From contig WACJ01000076.1 in the NCBI GenBank assembly GCA_008973525.1, positions 434,001-498,000 on the forward strand: a stretch of DNA of 64,000 bases, in the 5' to 3' direction. Positions 37,061 through 47,960 of the stretch are shown piece after piece. A model generated the notes under the pieces. It was not told where the DNA came from. It was given only the letters and a program-made list of their open reading frames with translations, and did no database searches. The stretch comes from Stenopsyche tienmushanensis. Its lineage: Eukaryota > Arthropoda > Insecta > Trichoptera > Stenopsychidae. Every line of letters starts with the position of its first letter. Positions within the stretch are counted from its first letter, which is position 1. The position numbers were made by a program, and so were the translations under genes.

Positions 37061-37400
37061 TTAACAGCGATATCTTCCGTCTCTCTTCAGGTCAAAGTGT
37101 TATTTTAACAGCGCCATCTCTTGTGGCCCTATGGAGAGATTGCACCTGCATACCGATGGATCGCTTCTTGCGCGTGCACCGTTGCCGGTTGGGTAGTGAC
37201 GCGCAGGAGGCGGGAGTCGGGAGAGTCGTCGGTTAGCCTTGGCTGCGGGAGGTCGTCCTTCCTGCAGCCAGATCTCTCTCTCGTGTGAAATAAATAGTTT
37301 TTTAGGGAATAGAATATTTCTATTCGACGCCTGTCTATTCCCATCCATTCATCCAGCAACATCACGGTCCGACGGTAGAAAAATATCCCCCAAAAAGTTC
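37061..37400 (+). repeat. LTR-like GC-rich repeat block
   Basis: A GC-rich block in an AT-rich region begins with a duplicated TTAACAGCG(ATA/CCA)TCT motif. It contains a hairpin at 37241-37269 (GGCTGCGGGA paired with TCCTGCAGCC) and AATAAA near 37294 followed by AT-rich sequence, in the order expected of an LTR. The hairpin phrase recurs at 42853 and 43043. Exact TG...CA ends and target duplication were not established. Confidence 0.4.
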
Positions 37401-38991
37401 AGAATTTATATTCGAGATATCATATTTTTAATGTTCTAAGTGATAATAATCAAATGCATTTCATTTTGAGATATTATATGTTTTTTATCAAATATTGCAT
37501 ATATTTTGTGCATAAAAAGAGGTACAATAATATTTTTTGATAGAATTAATTTTGATATTCAACTTTTAGTCATGTACTTTAGGTTCGTTGGAGTATAATA
37601 TTATTTAAGTTAATTTAAGTAAATATGGAGATAAATATGTACCTATACAAATATGTGTGTCCGATAAGCAAAAAAATATGGTATATGCAAGTTGGGGAGA
37701 AAACAAGTCATCCATCATAGAGCACTTAATTTATTAAATCCCAGTCGATACGGCAAGCTTACTTAGTAGATATACAATATTGTGGGTATCCGACAGGCCA
37801 GTCTCCATGATTTGTGGTTTAAACATTACATCGACCTTCCCTGTTGTTTATTTGCGCAAAACCCCTTCATCTTCGAGGACATTCGAATATGGAACTTGAA
37901 TATACAATAGCTCTTCTCGCATTGATATTTCGCTTGAACTCGTGATAAATTGGCGCTTTTTTATGATTATTTTTTTGTTTGCATTACATATTTTTCTCAG
38001 AGTTTCGCTCGGCAGCCTAAAAACCAATAATGTCTGATTTATTTTATGACGAGGTCTCGTTTGTGTTCTTTTTTCTTCGCATATGTAAATAATATCATTG
38101 CCTCCGACAAAAGTGCAGATTCCAACGTTTCCATTCGGAAAAATGTCCGACATAATGGCAACTTGCTGCCTTTATTGCTCGCGTGTGAATCTTTTTTATT
38201 GAAAAATGTGCGCCCATAATGGCCGATCCTCGAGGAAAACATTTTTCTAAGGGCACAAATTATTGATGTTTAGTTTCCATATTCCCGTAAACAAAAAGTG
38301 CCAGTCGATAGCAATAATGTTCAATATTCTCAATTTATGTAATATATTCCGCCGACAATCTGATTTGGCAGAAATATAAAAAGACATAGGCGAGAAGCCA
38401 TAACCTTTGAGGGGATAGCTAAAAAAACAACTCACAAAAGCGAACCACAAATGCTACCTACAATCTTCTCAAATAAACGATATTTTAAAATAAACCATAA
38501 TTAAATCGGCAATAAATTCAACCGATAATCAATAGCGCAATTCCATGTATTCGTTGATTTAAAATGAGACGTTGATGTATTTTTTGGTCCATATTAATAT
38601 GTCAAAATTTGCATTCTTCTCCATTCTATCTTTATTTTTGACGTACTTAAATCATGTACATACCCACCCGTTTTGTATATGGCCGAGTTAAAATTTTGTA
38701 TGCATCATTTAGTCACTGATTTATCACGCCAATCCTACATCTAAGGCTCGTAGTGCGGTTACAATGATCGAGTCGTTGACACATTACATTTGCTAAATAA
38801 TACTATAAATAAATATTAATAATTGAACTATAATAATTGTAGGCTATTTAAAATAATTCATTAAATTATGTGCATTATTGTTGAAAGTTAAATGTTAAAA
38901 AATCCATCCATAGATAACATCACAGGGTTCTAATCGGATATTCAAATATATCACCCATTTTTTCAAAATTTGTAAATTCTTAAAATATATA
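37401..38991. other. Intergenic, no recognised gene
   Basis: AT-rich to moderately balanced (37840-38450). The minus-strand frames there (101, 67 and 67 codons) overlap each other and show no domain. Confidence 0.35.
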
Positions 38992-39931
38992 CACTTAACC
39001 TTTTTTTGTGCGGTAGATACGTTCCGCGAAAAATCGCACAAAAAAGCTATGACTTATGAGAAAAAGTAAAGATGCATTCTAGGGATTTTGAAAACCGCAT
39101 AACTTTTAAACAGCTATATAAAATGTATCCAAAATCGCATAAAAAAAGTTAATAAAAAAACGGGGAAAAATAAGGCAGTTAAAAATAATTTTTTTGGTAA
39201 CATTTAAAGGACAATTTGCATCAATGGTAAAATTTTAAGCAAGTCTGACATCTGGCATCTCAAATGCCAGACATCCACTAGAGAAATACTAATTATTTTA
39301 ATTACAAACTATCATCGCTGTATCACAATTTTCGTAATGACTCAAAATCGCTCTCTTCGTTGGAAGAAATATATATACCCAGTGTAAATGTCATCATTGT
39401 TCTGTGTAGATTTTCTCTTTCCAACAATATAATTCATAATTAGTAAAGATGTCTGGTACCCAGTTTAAAGTAAATTAATTAATTAAAACTTGAGATATGA
39501 TGTCATTCATGTTGAAAAAAATATTTTCGAGTTAAACGCGTTAAAAGATTTAAGAGAGAGAAGTCGCGGCGTCACTAAAATAGCTATAACTCCATAAGTA
39601 GTTGGAATTTTGGAAATGTCTTTGGAGAATGTATTTTTAAAAGTAGAAACATCGGAAAAATGCAATAAAACAAAATCATTTTTTGCATTTGCAAAAATCT
39701 ATACCAGAATAAAGGGCGTGGTCGTAATTCAACGATAGCAGATGCAATATGATTTACACAGTCCTAAATTATAATTTTTTTCCAAGTTTCGGTTAGTGTT
39801 GATGATTTATTTACTATTTAATCCAAAATATCTCGATACGTACTCTTTATAAAATAAAAAAAAAATGCTTTAAAAAACCGCATAACTTCGAAATCCCACA
39901 AAAAAAAAATCGCACAAAAAAGGTTTGAGTG
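38992..39931 (-). mobile_element. GTGCG-family MITE, copy I (longest)
   Basis: 940 bp, TA at 38990-38991 and 39932-39933. The ends CACTTAACCTTTTTTTGTGC and, on the other strand, CACTCAAACCTTTTTTGTGC form the best-preserved terminal repeat of the family. The left hairpin pairs GTGCGGTAGATACGTTCCGC with a following ATCGCAC. Contains an extra segment at 39300-39430 absent from copies B and H. Confidence 0.9.
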
Positions 39932-40261
39932 TATATATATTTTTGAATATTTTTTTTTCTTATATGATTATGAAACGCACACAACAAAACAAACACAATA
40001 TTAAAATAATTTGGTGATACTCGGATAATGAGGCAACTCCCGAATAGAATACATGAGGTGTTCTATACACAGGTTAAGATTAAAGAAATAAAACACTTCA
40101 AAGCAATAAGGATTCTTGTGTCTTAACTACCAAAATGAAAGTCGATTTTCATGTTTTAAATATCTTGGTTCTCAAAACAACCGTACAATGGAGTGTAATC
40201 TTTCCCATACCACGTTAAAAACAGTCGCGCTACTATGATATGTATTTGATACACAATATGA

Positions 40262-40352
40262 AATTTTCAAAAATTCTGAACCCCGCATCTATTATATTTC
40301 ATATCGATATTCCCATTATTAGAGTCGAGTTGTAGTAAATACATCATGGTAA
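40262..40352 (+). repeat. Dispersed repeat Q, copy 3 (fragment)
   Basis: Shares TCTATTATATTTCATATCGA, TATTCCCATTATTAGAGTCG and GTAGTAAATACATCA with the other Q copies; the flanking parts are missing. Confidence 0.75.
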
Positions 40353-40539
40353 AGAAAAAGTTAAGAAAGCATATTATGCGAGGTTAAAAATTACTGATTT
40401 TTTTAAAAATATAATTGTATATATATATTTTTGTAATGTTTAGTATTAACTACTAATGGCCACTTATTTGCTTAAATGTGAGCGTTTTTCTTAATAATTA
40501 ATAAGTATTAAAATTATGAAATTAAAATTTGTATCGTGA

Positions 40540-40625
40540 AATTCGAAACCAAGTGGAAATTTGATTATTTGGATTATCCGTGCCCTTCCTCCCCAGCATT
40601 AGCCCGGATAATCGAGAGTCTACTG
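40540..40625 (+). mobile_element. Pogo/Tigger-like element end
   Basis: The end, read inward on the minus strand, is CAGTAGACTCTCGATTATCC, followed by a GC-rich stretch. This is a typical pogo/Tigger terminus (CAG start, TA flank at 40626-40627). A second motif, TTGGATTATCCG, lies 40 bp inside. The opposite end was not found. The 74-codon plus frame over it is chance. Confidence 0.6.
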
Positions 40626-40944
40626 TACTTATCGGGAGACTCGGGAAGAAACTTTCATGAAAATTTCTTCTATTGTTATGTATTTGAATTTAACAACGAA
40701 GAAAACACTTCCAAGCGTCTCTATTTTAGCATTCTGACAGTTCGTGCGGCACCCATTTGACCCACATTTCGGCATTATTTATTGCCTTTTTCGAATTATT
40801 CTTTCTCAAATCGATCCTTCTACGAATGTCTAGTTAATATTTCTATCTGTTTTCACTGCATTGTGCCTCAAGTTGGCGCCTTTCTGTTGAAAGTCATTGA
40901 AAATAATAACAACATTCAACAGATTCAGTCAGATTTATGTGTTA

Positions 40945-41126
40945 AAAATTTGACCTCCTGAATACGTGTCAGCAAATAAAGCTGCAAAAAATATTTGAAT
41001 AATATTATATTTTTTACTTAATGCCATAAAATTTTATTTAAAACTAAATAAAAAATATGGCAATATCTTACATACAACTTATTTTATTTACATTTAAACA
41101 TTGAGCGTTCTTATTGAAAGATTCTG
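40945..41126 (+). mobile_element. Element T, 3'-terminal fragment
   Basis: Matches the 3' part of T copy 2: CCTCCTGAATACGTGTCAGC, TTAATGCCATAAAATTTTAT, and the terminal repeat TTGAGCGTTCTTATTGAAAG ending at TA (41127-41128). Confidence 0.75.
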
Positions 41127-42741
41127 TATAATAGCAATTTGTATCGAACACTATTTGAAGATTATCTAAATTTCAATATACAATCAACAACAATTTTTAT
41201 ATAGATTAAACAGAATAAGTTTTGTTGCTTGCAATAACTCAAAAAAATATATTTTTTAATAAAATACAGATATATGATTATAATAATTGATCGTTTCGAC
41301 AAGCTTCTCTTACGTCTTTCCGAGGAAGAATTTGAAACATTCGTTCGGATTCATGAATGAATGAGCAGAATATATTTGGTAGAATCGGCAGGAAGCCTCT
41401 CTTGCCACCTCTTTCAATAAATTCTAATACAAACGATGCTACCAGTCTTATTGAATTTGAATAATTATGCAATGAAAATTCTTCATGAAAAATATGTGAA
41501 GATGAAACTTTTTTGATCACTTTTATATTCGCGAAAAGCGAAAAAGTTTTCCTCAGAAAAAATGCAGAAGAAGATGCCGAAAATCCACGCTGACTGATTC
41601 GATAAAATCTATTATTTTTAGTAGTGTGTTTGTATCCTTAGTTTGATATGTGATAAAAGGGACTTTAACATATTTTTGCAATATTTTTTAAAATGGACAT
41701 TTTAAATAAACAATAAAGCCCCTTCAGCTAAATTAAAATGTTGATATTTTTCAATAAATCGAAGAATTAGTTCCCATTAACTTTGCATAGTCAATTTAAG
41801 CCCAACTTTGCATGTTATTTAATTTTTCTTCTATAATGGCGTTTAAAACACATAGCCATGCAACATGATACATTTCGATTTAAATTTGCTCGGGAAAACA
41901 TTGCGGGGAATTTAAAATGCGAATGTGTTTTCTCCCGGAATACAGGGGCGGCTTGCGTAGCCCGGGGCCAGCCAATGTGTTTAGCAAGTAATTGCACGCT
42001 GCCGCGGAGCTATCATTGGATTTTAACAGCATTCCAACAAACAACAAACTCATTTTTACGCCCCTTTTCACCTTATTTTGTGTCACCCTGAAATAAAATA
42101 ATTCCATCCATGCAAGCACATTTTCAGCCTATGCTAATAAAATATATTTTTCGTCAGAAATCACAAATTCAATCAATACATCGCCATGAATACGCCAATT
42201 ATTAAAAATATTACAACGAATTCTTACACGCAATTCCATAAGCTATTCGCGCTGGTAAAAATATATATTTACAAAAAAAAAGTTTTATACAGTATTTGCT
42301 ATTTCTTTGTTTGTTGTGCACAGGTTTTCGGGGTGAAATTTCAAAGATTTTCCCTTGGCGTATAAGGGTTGCGGGGCGGCCGCCCCGTTATGTCAAACAA
42401 CAAATTGGAATATGCAAATGTGGTTGGCTCGTTTAACTTTAACAATTTGTTTAGAGATGTAGCAGCTATGCCCAGGGCCTCCTTTTTCACTCGGGCACAA
42501 TAAATATTCAAGAAAAATAATTCTCACTAAATCTCAAAATTTATCTTTAAAAATACATTTACGAAAGATTGCTTTTTGTTCATAAATTCTTTAAATTATG
42601 CTAGTAATTTAAAAAAAACTTGGAGCGCTAAAATACGATATATCGTCAATTGGCTCATCGTTGTTTAGCTTAAATCTTATATTTTTAATTATTATAAAAT
42701 TTTACTTAAAAAGATTTTTTTAAATTTATATTACAAGGGTG
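41127..42741. other. Intergenic with GC-rich palindrome
   Basis: AT-rich to 41800, then balanced sequence (41830-42110, 42300-42490). CGGGGCGGCCGCCCCG at 42372-42387 is a perfect 16-bp palindrome in otherwise AT-rich DNA. The frames at 41858-42119 on both strands have no domain. Confidence 0.35.
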
Positions 42742-43186
42742 ACTCAAATATAACCAAGAATTTTACTGTATAATTTTATTAGTGATTTTCCTACATAGTT
42801 TCCTATCTACGACATCTAACAAGATTATTGTCATAACGGTTAGTTATTGGATAGCCTTGGTTGCGGGAAGATGTCCTACCGACAGGTTCATAGTTTTAAC
42901 CTTTCTCCCCACAAACAAAATACAATATCTGATGAGAAATGAAAGGGTTTCTGTTAGTCCCGAAGAGAATATGTGGGAGTAGGAAGCGACGCAGAGACTC
43001 TGTCCCCGAGAGCGTCCCCACTTCACATTACACTGAAGTCGACCTTGGCCGCGGGAAGACGTAATCTTCCTGCGATTTGCCAGTCATCAACGGCACGGTA
43101 CGGTATCTTTTTGCACGACACTCTTTGAAATCTATAAATTAACTAATACATTTATACTGTAAAATTCCGGTTTATATTTGAATTAA
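42742..43186. mobile_element. Non-autonomous element W with terminal inverted repeats
   Basis: Inverted ends of about 28 bp: CAAATATAACCAAGAATTTT at left and, on the other strand at the right, CAAATATAAACCGGAATTTT. A third copy of this end is at 50807. The GC-rich middle contains two versions of a CCTTGGYYGCGGGAAGA hairpin motif (42853 and 43043) also seen at 37235. No transposase. Confidence 0.6.
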
Positions 43187-43849
43187 ACAGTGTAGATCAA
43201 AAATAAATGATTATATTTTTATAAAGTGCCCGATATAAATCAATTATATTTTTGTGGTTGAATACAAATTACACCCTTCAAAATGAAATGATTTTTCCGC
43301 TCGGGGGTACATATTTTCGCTAATGTCGAGCTTGAAATTGGGCATAAAATGAAATTTCACCCTTAATATATACGTAATAATTAATTGGAGCATTTCGGCC
43401 CTGCATTTTAGAGGTGTAGAGTGTAATAGGTGTGAGGTTGACTGTATTGTATTTGGTCTAAGTTGATGTGGCGCCCCGGGCGCTTTGCAAGTAGCGGTAA
43501 ACCAAACGACAACTTATATCGCCAATTTAGTTACCAAGACTTTCCCACCTAACTTGTGTTTGAATTAGATTCTAACTCACAGGTTCGACTATAAACAATG
43601 TCGTTGCAGCACTCGAATATCGTACATGCATGTCAATTTTCTAGTCTGGGCATCAAACTATTCATGCATCTACGTGTTTCATACTTTGTCCTGCAGGAGT
43701 ATTAATTTAGCGAGGTATTTTAGACACTTTAATTAGAATAATTCAGATTTAGGAGCATCCAAATCTCTTCATTGGAGAAATATTAATAAAACATATCACT
43801 CAATATGTTCGTAGGATTTTGTTCATTTTCACTATTTTCTTATTTGTTT
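43187..43849. other. Intergenic, nothing recognised
   Basis: Moderately AT-rich; no coding frame, repeat match or RNA structure assignable. Confidence 0.35.
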
Positions 43850-44035
43850 GGGATCTTTTTTTGCAATATACTTCATTAAACGCATCAACAACGCATGATT
43901 TATCCATTGCTACATATTGTATTAAAAAAAAAAATATTGCTATAAAACAGCTCCAAACAGTGCTTTGAATTGTCGACGCATTGTCGTTTTTGATCGAGTG
44001 CGAGCAAATGCGGTGCCCACTTTGAACAGAGCTTT
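43850..44035 (-). pseudogene. Mariner transposase fragment
   Basis: Minus-strand reading LCSKWAPHLLALDQKRQCVD then NSKHCLELF matches the mariner segment LCSKWVPRLLT.DQK preceding the first catalytic Asp. A frame-shifted QYVAMDKSC follows, equivalent to YVTMDETW, so the catalytic motif has decayed to MDKS. No long ORF remains, which is why it is easily missed. Confidence 0.75.
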
Positions 44036-44543
44036 CTCATGGACAATCATTGATACAAAATATTGAATACAATGTCTTTTGATATACTTAATTTGTGGAC
44101 TATTTTGTAATCCTACAAACTTATTGAGTGATGTGTTTTTAAACGAATCCTAATTAAATCACTTTATAAAAACGCTTGAGAGACAATAAAATGCTTAAAA
44201 ATTACATTAACGTATCTATTTCAATAATATAATATTTTAAACATACATTTTAATTTCAAAATCATCATTCATTGATTATTTAACAAAATTTGAATTTAAC
44301 ATCCATTAATTGTTGTTGTAATAATATTTTCGTTAAATAAAATATTGATTATATCGGTATTCAACAGCCGATTCGATAAAACGCACAGATGTGTGCGTCC
44401 GGCATTTATAGGGTTAACATAGATGAGGGATTGGGAATTCTAATGCAAAAAAAAAACGATTTAATTAACAACATATTTAATCTAATATTTAGTTCTTTGA
44501 CTTTTGATCGGAAAAATCTCTTGAAACTAAATGAGTTATTATA

Positions 44544-44688
44544 CGGGGACTTTCAATAAGGACGCTCAATTTTTAAATGTAAATAAAACACGTTATGTAT
44601 AAGATATCTACTCGATTTTTTCTTCATATAAAATAATATTTTATGGCATTAAATATTAATTATAACATTCTTATTGAAAGATGCTGCG
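44544..44688 (-). mobile_element. Element T-derived 145-bp MITE
   Basis: TA flanks at 44542-44543 and 44689-44690. Left end CGGGGACTTTCAATAAGGAC, right end on the other strand CGCAGCATCTTTCAATAAGA. The interior matches the 3' region of element T in reverse (TTTATGGCATTAA). Both termini present with no coding sequence, so it is a solo-deletion MITE. Confidence 0.8.
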
Positions 44689-46936
44689 TATAGATATTTA
44701 TCCTACCTAAAACTCTTCATTCAAATCATTCTCTTTTATGTTAAGAATTTGTAGATGGATATGAAAATCTGTTAAATGATGATTCCAAACTATTTTCCTA
44801 AAAATGTGTTTCATTTAGATCACTTACATCAGATAAATATTAGTTTTTAATGATGATTTTTAGCTAAGATCCATTTAATATGCCCGTAATTGATGCATTC
44901 GTAGAAATGCTGATAACAATGATTTGTATTATGGTTGGCGTATATTTTTAACATAAACTTAATAGGCTTAAGAGATGAAATAAATGTTTTATGATTCGGA
45001 TGAGAGGGTGAGGCGAGTGGACAAAGGGTTGGCAAGTGCAAACGTATCATCATCGCCATCATCAGGGAGCATAAGCATCCAGAATAAAATAGCCCCTCGC
45101 AGCTAAAACACAACGAATCTGCTAGTCCCCTCTTGACATTGCTCTCCCTGTAATTCAATACAGGAATCGCTCTTGCGGAAATGACGCGATTAGGAAATAA
45201 TATTTTGTCGTCATATTTTCAAGTGCGCATTGTTCCTGATCCCCATTGTGACGCCAGGGCGGTATTTTCTATATTTTTATACTACAAAAATACTTTATCC
45301 TTAATTCAATGTGACATTTTTACACATATTAAAAATATAGATACGGAAAATTCTGTTGAAAAAAATTGAGAAAACTTTTCCATAAACATTGTCTACTTTA
45401 TTGCATTTAAATTAAAATTGTCAAATATAATATTTGCACATTGATTTTATATTATTAAACATAGAGTTTTAATTCGCCTCTGGAATTTTATTAATGTAAA
45501 TCGATTCAATTAATTGAATCATCGTCGTACTGCAGAAATATTGCAATGTATGCATAACAGCGTCCCGATGCACTTCATACTTGTAATGATGACATTTCCG
45601 ACGTCAGCACAAAACTTGCGAGATTTTTTCCTAGACTTGTCTCCATTGCATAATTGAGTGCAAGAAATTCGATCATAAACTGTCACTGTTTTAAAGTCAT
45701 TCAACAATAAATCTGCAAATAATTTGTATTCGCCATAAAAACAATGTTTATATTTTCCTCACACATTACAATATGCTTTAAAAGTACATCGTTCACATTT
45801 AATTTTCATCCGAAATCGGGTGTGATCAATCAAAAAGATGTTCATGATATGTAAAAGGCAAATGGAGGGGTTTCGTTAAAGGCTTTTCTGCTTCAGTGCA
45901 AGAATCTGTACCGGCGATAGATAAGTTGGCAATAACTGCAATAATTTATAAAACGTTAATGATTTTGGGATTTTAGCGAGCTAATGGGACCGGGACGCGG
46001 CCCAATCAGCGCTTATAATTCAAAGATATTTCGAGTTCATTTAACTCGGGGAAACTTCTAAAAAATAAAGTCGTTAAAAGCAAAACTACAACATTGGAAC
46101 GGCCTTATCTTCCCGGGGGACGAACAACTGGATGAAAGGATTGTATTAGGTACTTAATAGAGTGTGAATTGGCGTTTCATTTATTTCGAATCGCGGCGAC
46201 GATTTTCAGAGCTCTGCACAACTTTTAATACATCCTGAAAACCGATAACAAATTTTGTGTATCAATTCTGCTTTTCATTTTTTTGGAATATTAATATAAA
46301 TTTGACTTCATTTCAATGGTTTTCTTCTTATTCTATATAAAATATTGCATTTAAATGAGTCTTCTATTATCTGTTGATGTTTCTTATATTTTCCAAAAGT
46401 CAATTAATTGATTTTAACATCATTTGGATTAAAAAATCGTTTTTTGACTTGAAGAATCAGCAATTCGAATTTTGATGTTTTTATAAAGAAAAAACAATAA
46501 CATATTTATGACATCAACCTTAAAAGTTTTTCTTTGGGTTTTACAATAACAGATTAATCAACATTTCTTAGAGTATGTTATAGACGTTTTCCTTGTTTAA
46601 AAAGGTAAAAAAATGTAGTTTCTGTAGTTTATTTGACAATTTCATTTTTGTAGATATAAAAGTCGCTCAAATAGGACTAGAAATTTGCGAAAAAATTGAC
46701 AAATCAATAAATTCACTTATAAAAAAGCTAAAGTTCGTTTTTTTTATACAAATCCATCCGCTGAAAAAAGTCGAAAAATCAAAATAGATCTTCCAAATTA
46801 CCTGTTTTCATATCAGGAAGTTCACAATGAGCTTTTATTTAACAGAAACAAGCTTAAATCATAGGCTTTTTAAAAGGGCAGATGACGCAAATGATTCAGA
46901 AAGTTAATTGATATCATTCAATAAAAAGAGTTTATA
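44689..46936. other. Intergenic, no recognised gene
   Basis: Balanced stretches at 44990-45260 and 45800-46250 have short competing frames on both strands without domains. Possibly regulatory. Nothing else supportable. Confidence 0.35.
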
Positions 46937-47147
46937 CAGTCAACCCTTCTATAGCGTAAAAAGATCACGCTTCTATAGCGTAAAAAGATCACGCTATAGA
47001 AGCAAAACGCTATAGAATATTAAGCATCCATACAAAACGTGTACGTGTTAATAAGTGCAAGTGACTAAAATGTTCGAGAGAGAATTGAATTTACATTTTA
47101 CCTGTTATTTACGCAAAAAAAAGTGGACGCTATAGGAGAGTTGACTG
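46937..47147. mobile_element. Pogo-like MITE, complete
   Basis: 211 bp with TA duplications at 46935-46936 and 47148-47149. Terminal repeats CAGTCAACCCTTCTATAGCG and, on the other strand, CAGTCAACTCTCCTATAGCG. The left end carries a tandem duplication of a 24-bp unit (CTTCTATAGCGTAAAAAGAT...) and then its inverted copy, so the left 80 bp folds on itself. Non-coding. Confidence 0.9.
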
Positions 47148-47467
47148 TATTTATGTTTATAGAGCAGGAATATGAATGAAAATTTTTAATTTGAGGGTTA
47201 ATAAATTGAAAATAACTTATAATGTTTGAAATTTGTATGTTATTTTTTCAATAAAATTGATATTGTTTGGAAAGATTCCTAAAATAAATTGGAATCTAAC
47301 TCTTCTTTTTGTACCTGTTCTGGGCTCACCAAATACTTATTAATATTTTTAAATTAGTTCTATATTATTCTAGTCTAGAGGCACAAATTTTGGGTGTTTT
47401 TACAAGTTCTAGGCTGGTGATGTTTAATAAAAAAGGGCGTATCCTGGTATACACGATTTAAAACTTT

Positions 47468-47960
47468 TTAGTCATCTAAAATAAAAATTTAAAAAAAAGA
47501 TTTTTATTAGTAAATATGTTTCTATAGTCCAAACCTCAAAGAAAAAATATTTTCACAAAATGGTGACTTTTTAAAAAAAGTAATTTTTTGATTTTATTTT
47601 CTCAGTTTTAATTTTTTTTTGAATAGTTAAAAATAAAATTTTGATTTAAATCTGGTATGAACAAAAGAAAATTATATAGAAAAGGTTTGTTACAAATTTG
47701 AAATAAATCACTTAATTAAAACTTTAAATATTATGTCAACCGCGTTGAAAAAAGTAGTTTCACGCGTTTAAAACGCGTTAAAAGATTACGTTCTGGTAGA
47801 AGCGTCTTAGTTGTTGCGTCACTAAAAATCTATAACTCCGTAAGTCATTAGAACTTTGGATTTTTTTTGAAAAATATTTATTAAATAGTATAAAATTTGA
47901 AAATATTTATAAAAAAAAACAAAATCGATTTTTTCCAAATTCTAGACTAGAATAAATCTT
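47468..47960 (-). repeat. GTGCG-family-related fragment J
   Basis: Same left extension as fragment G (TAGTCATCTAAAAT, TTTCACAAAATGGTGACTTT) followed by the family interior on the minus strand (TTAAAACGCGTTAAAAGATT, AAATCTATAACTCCGTAAGT). No recognisable termini. Confidence 0.7.

Noticed and set aside
40130..40215. Reading FKYLGSQNN resembling a reverse-transcriptase KYLG motif
   Set aside because: Only four or five residues match and nothing upstream or downstream extends the similarity.
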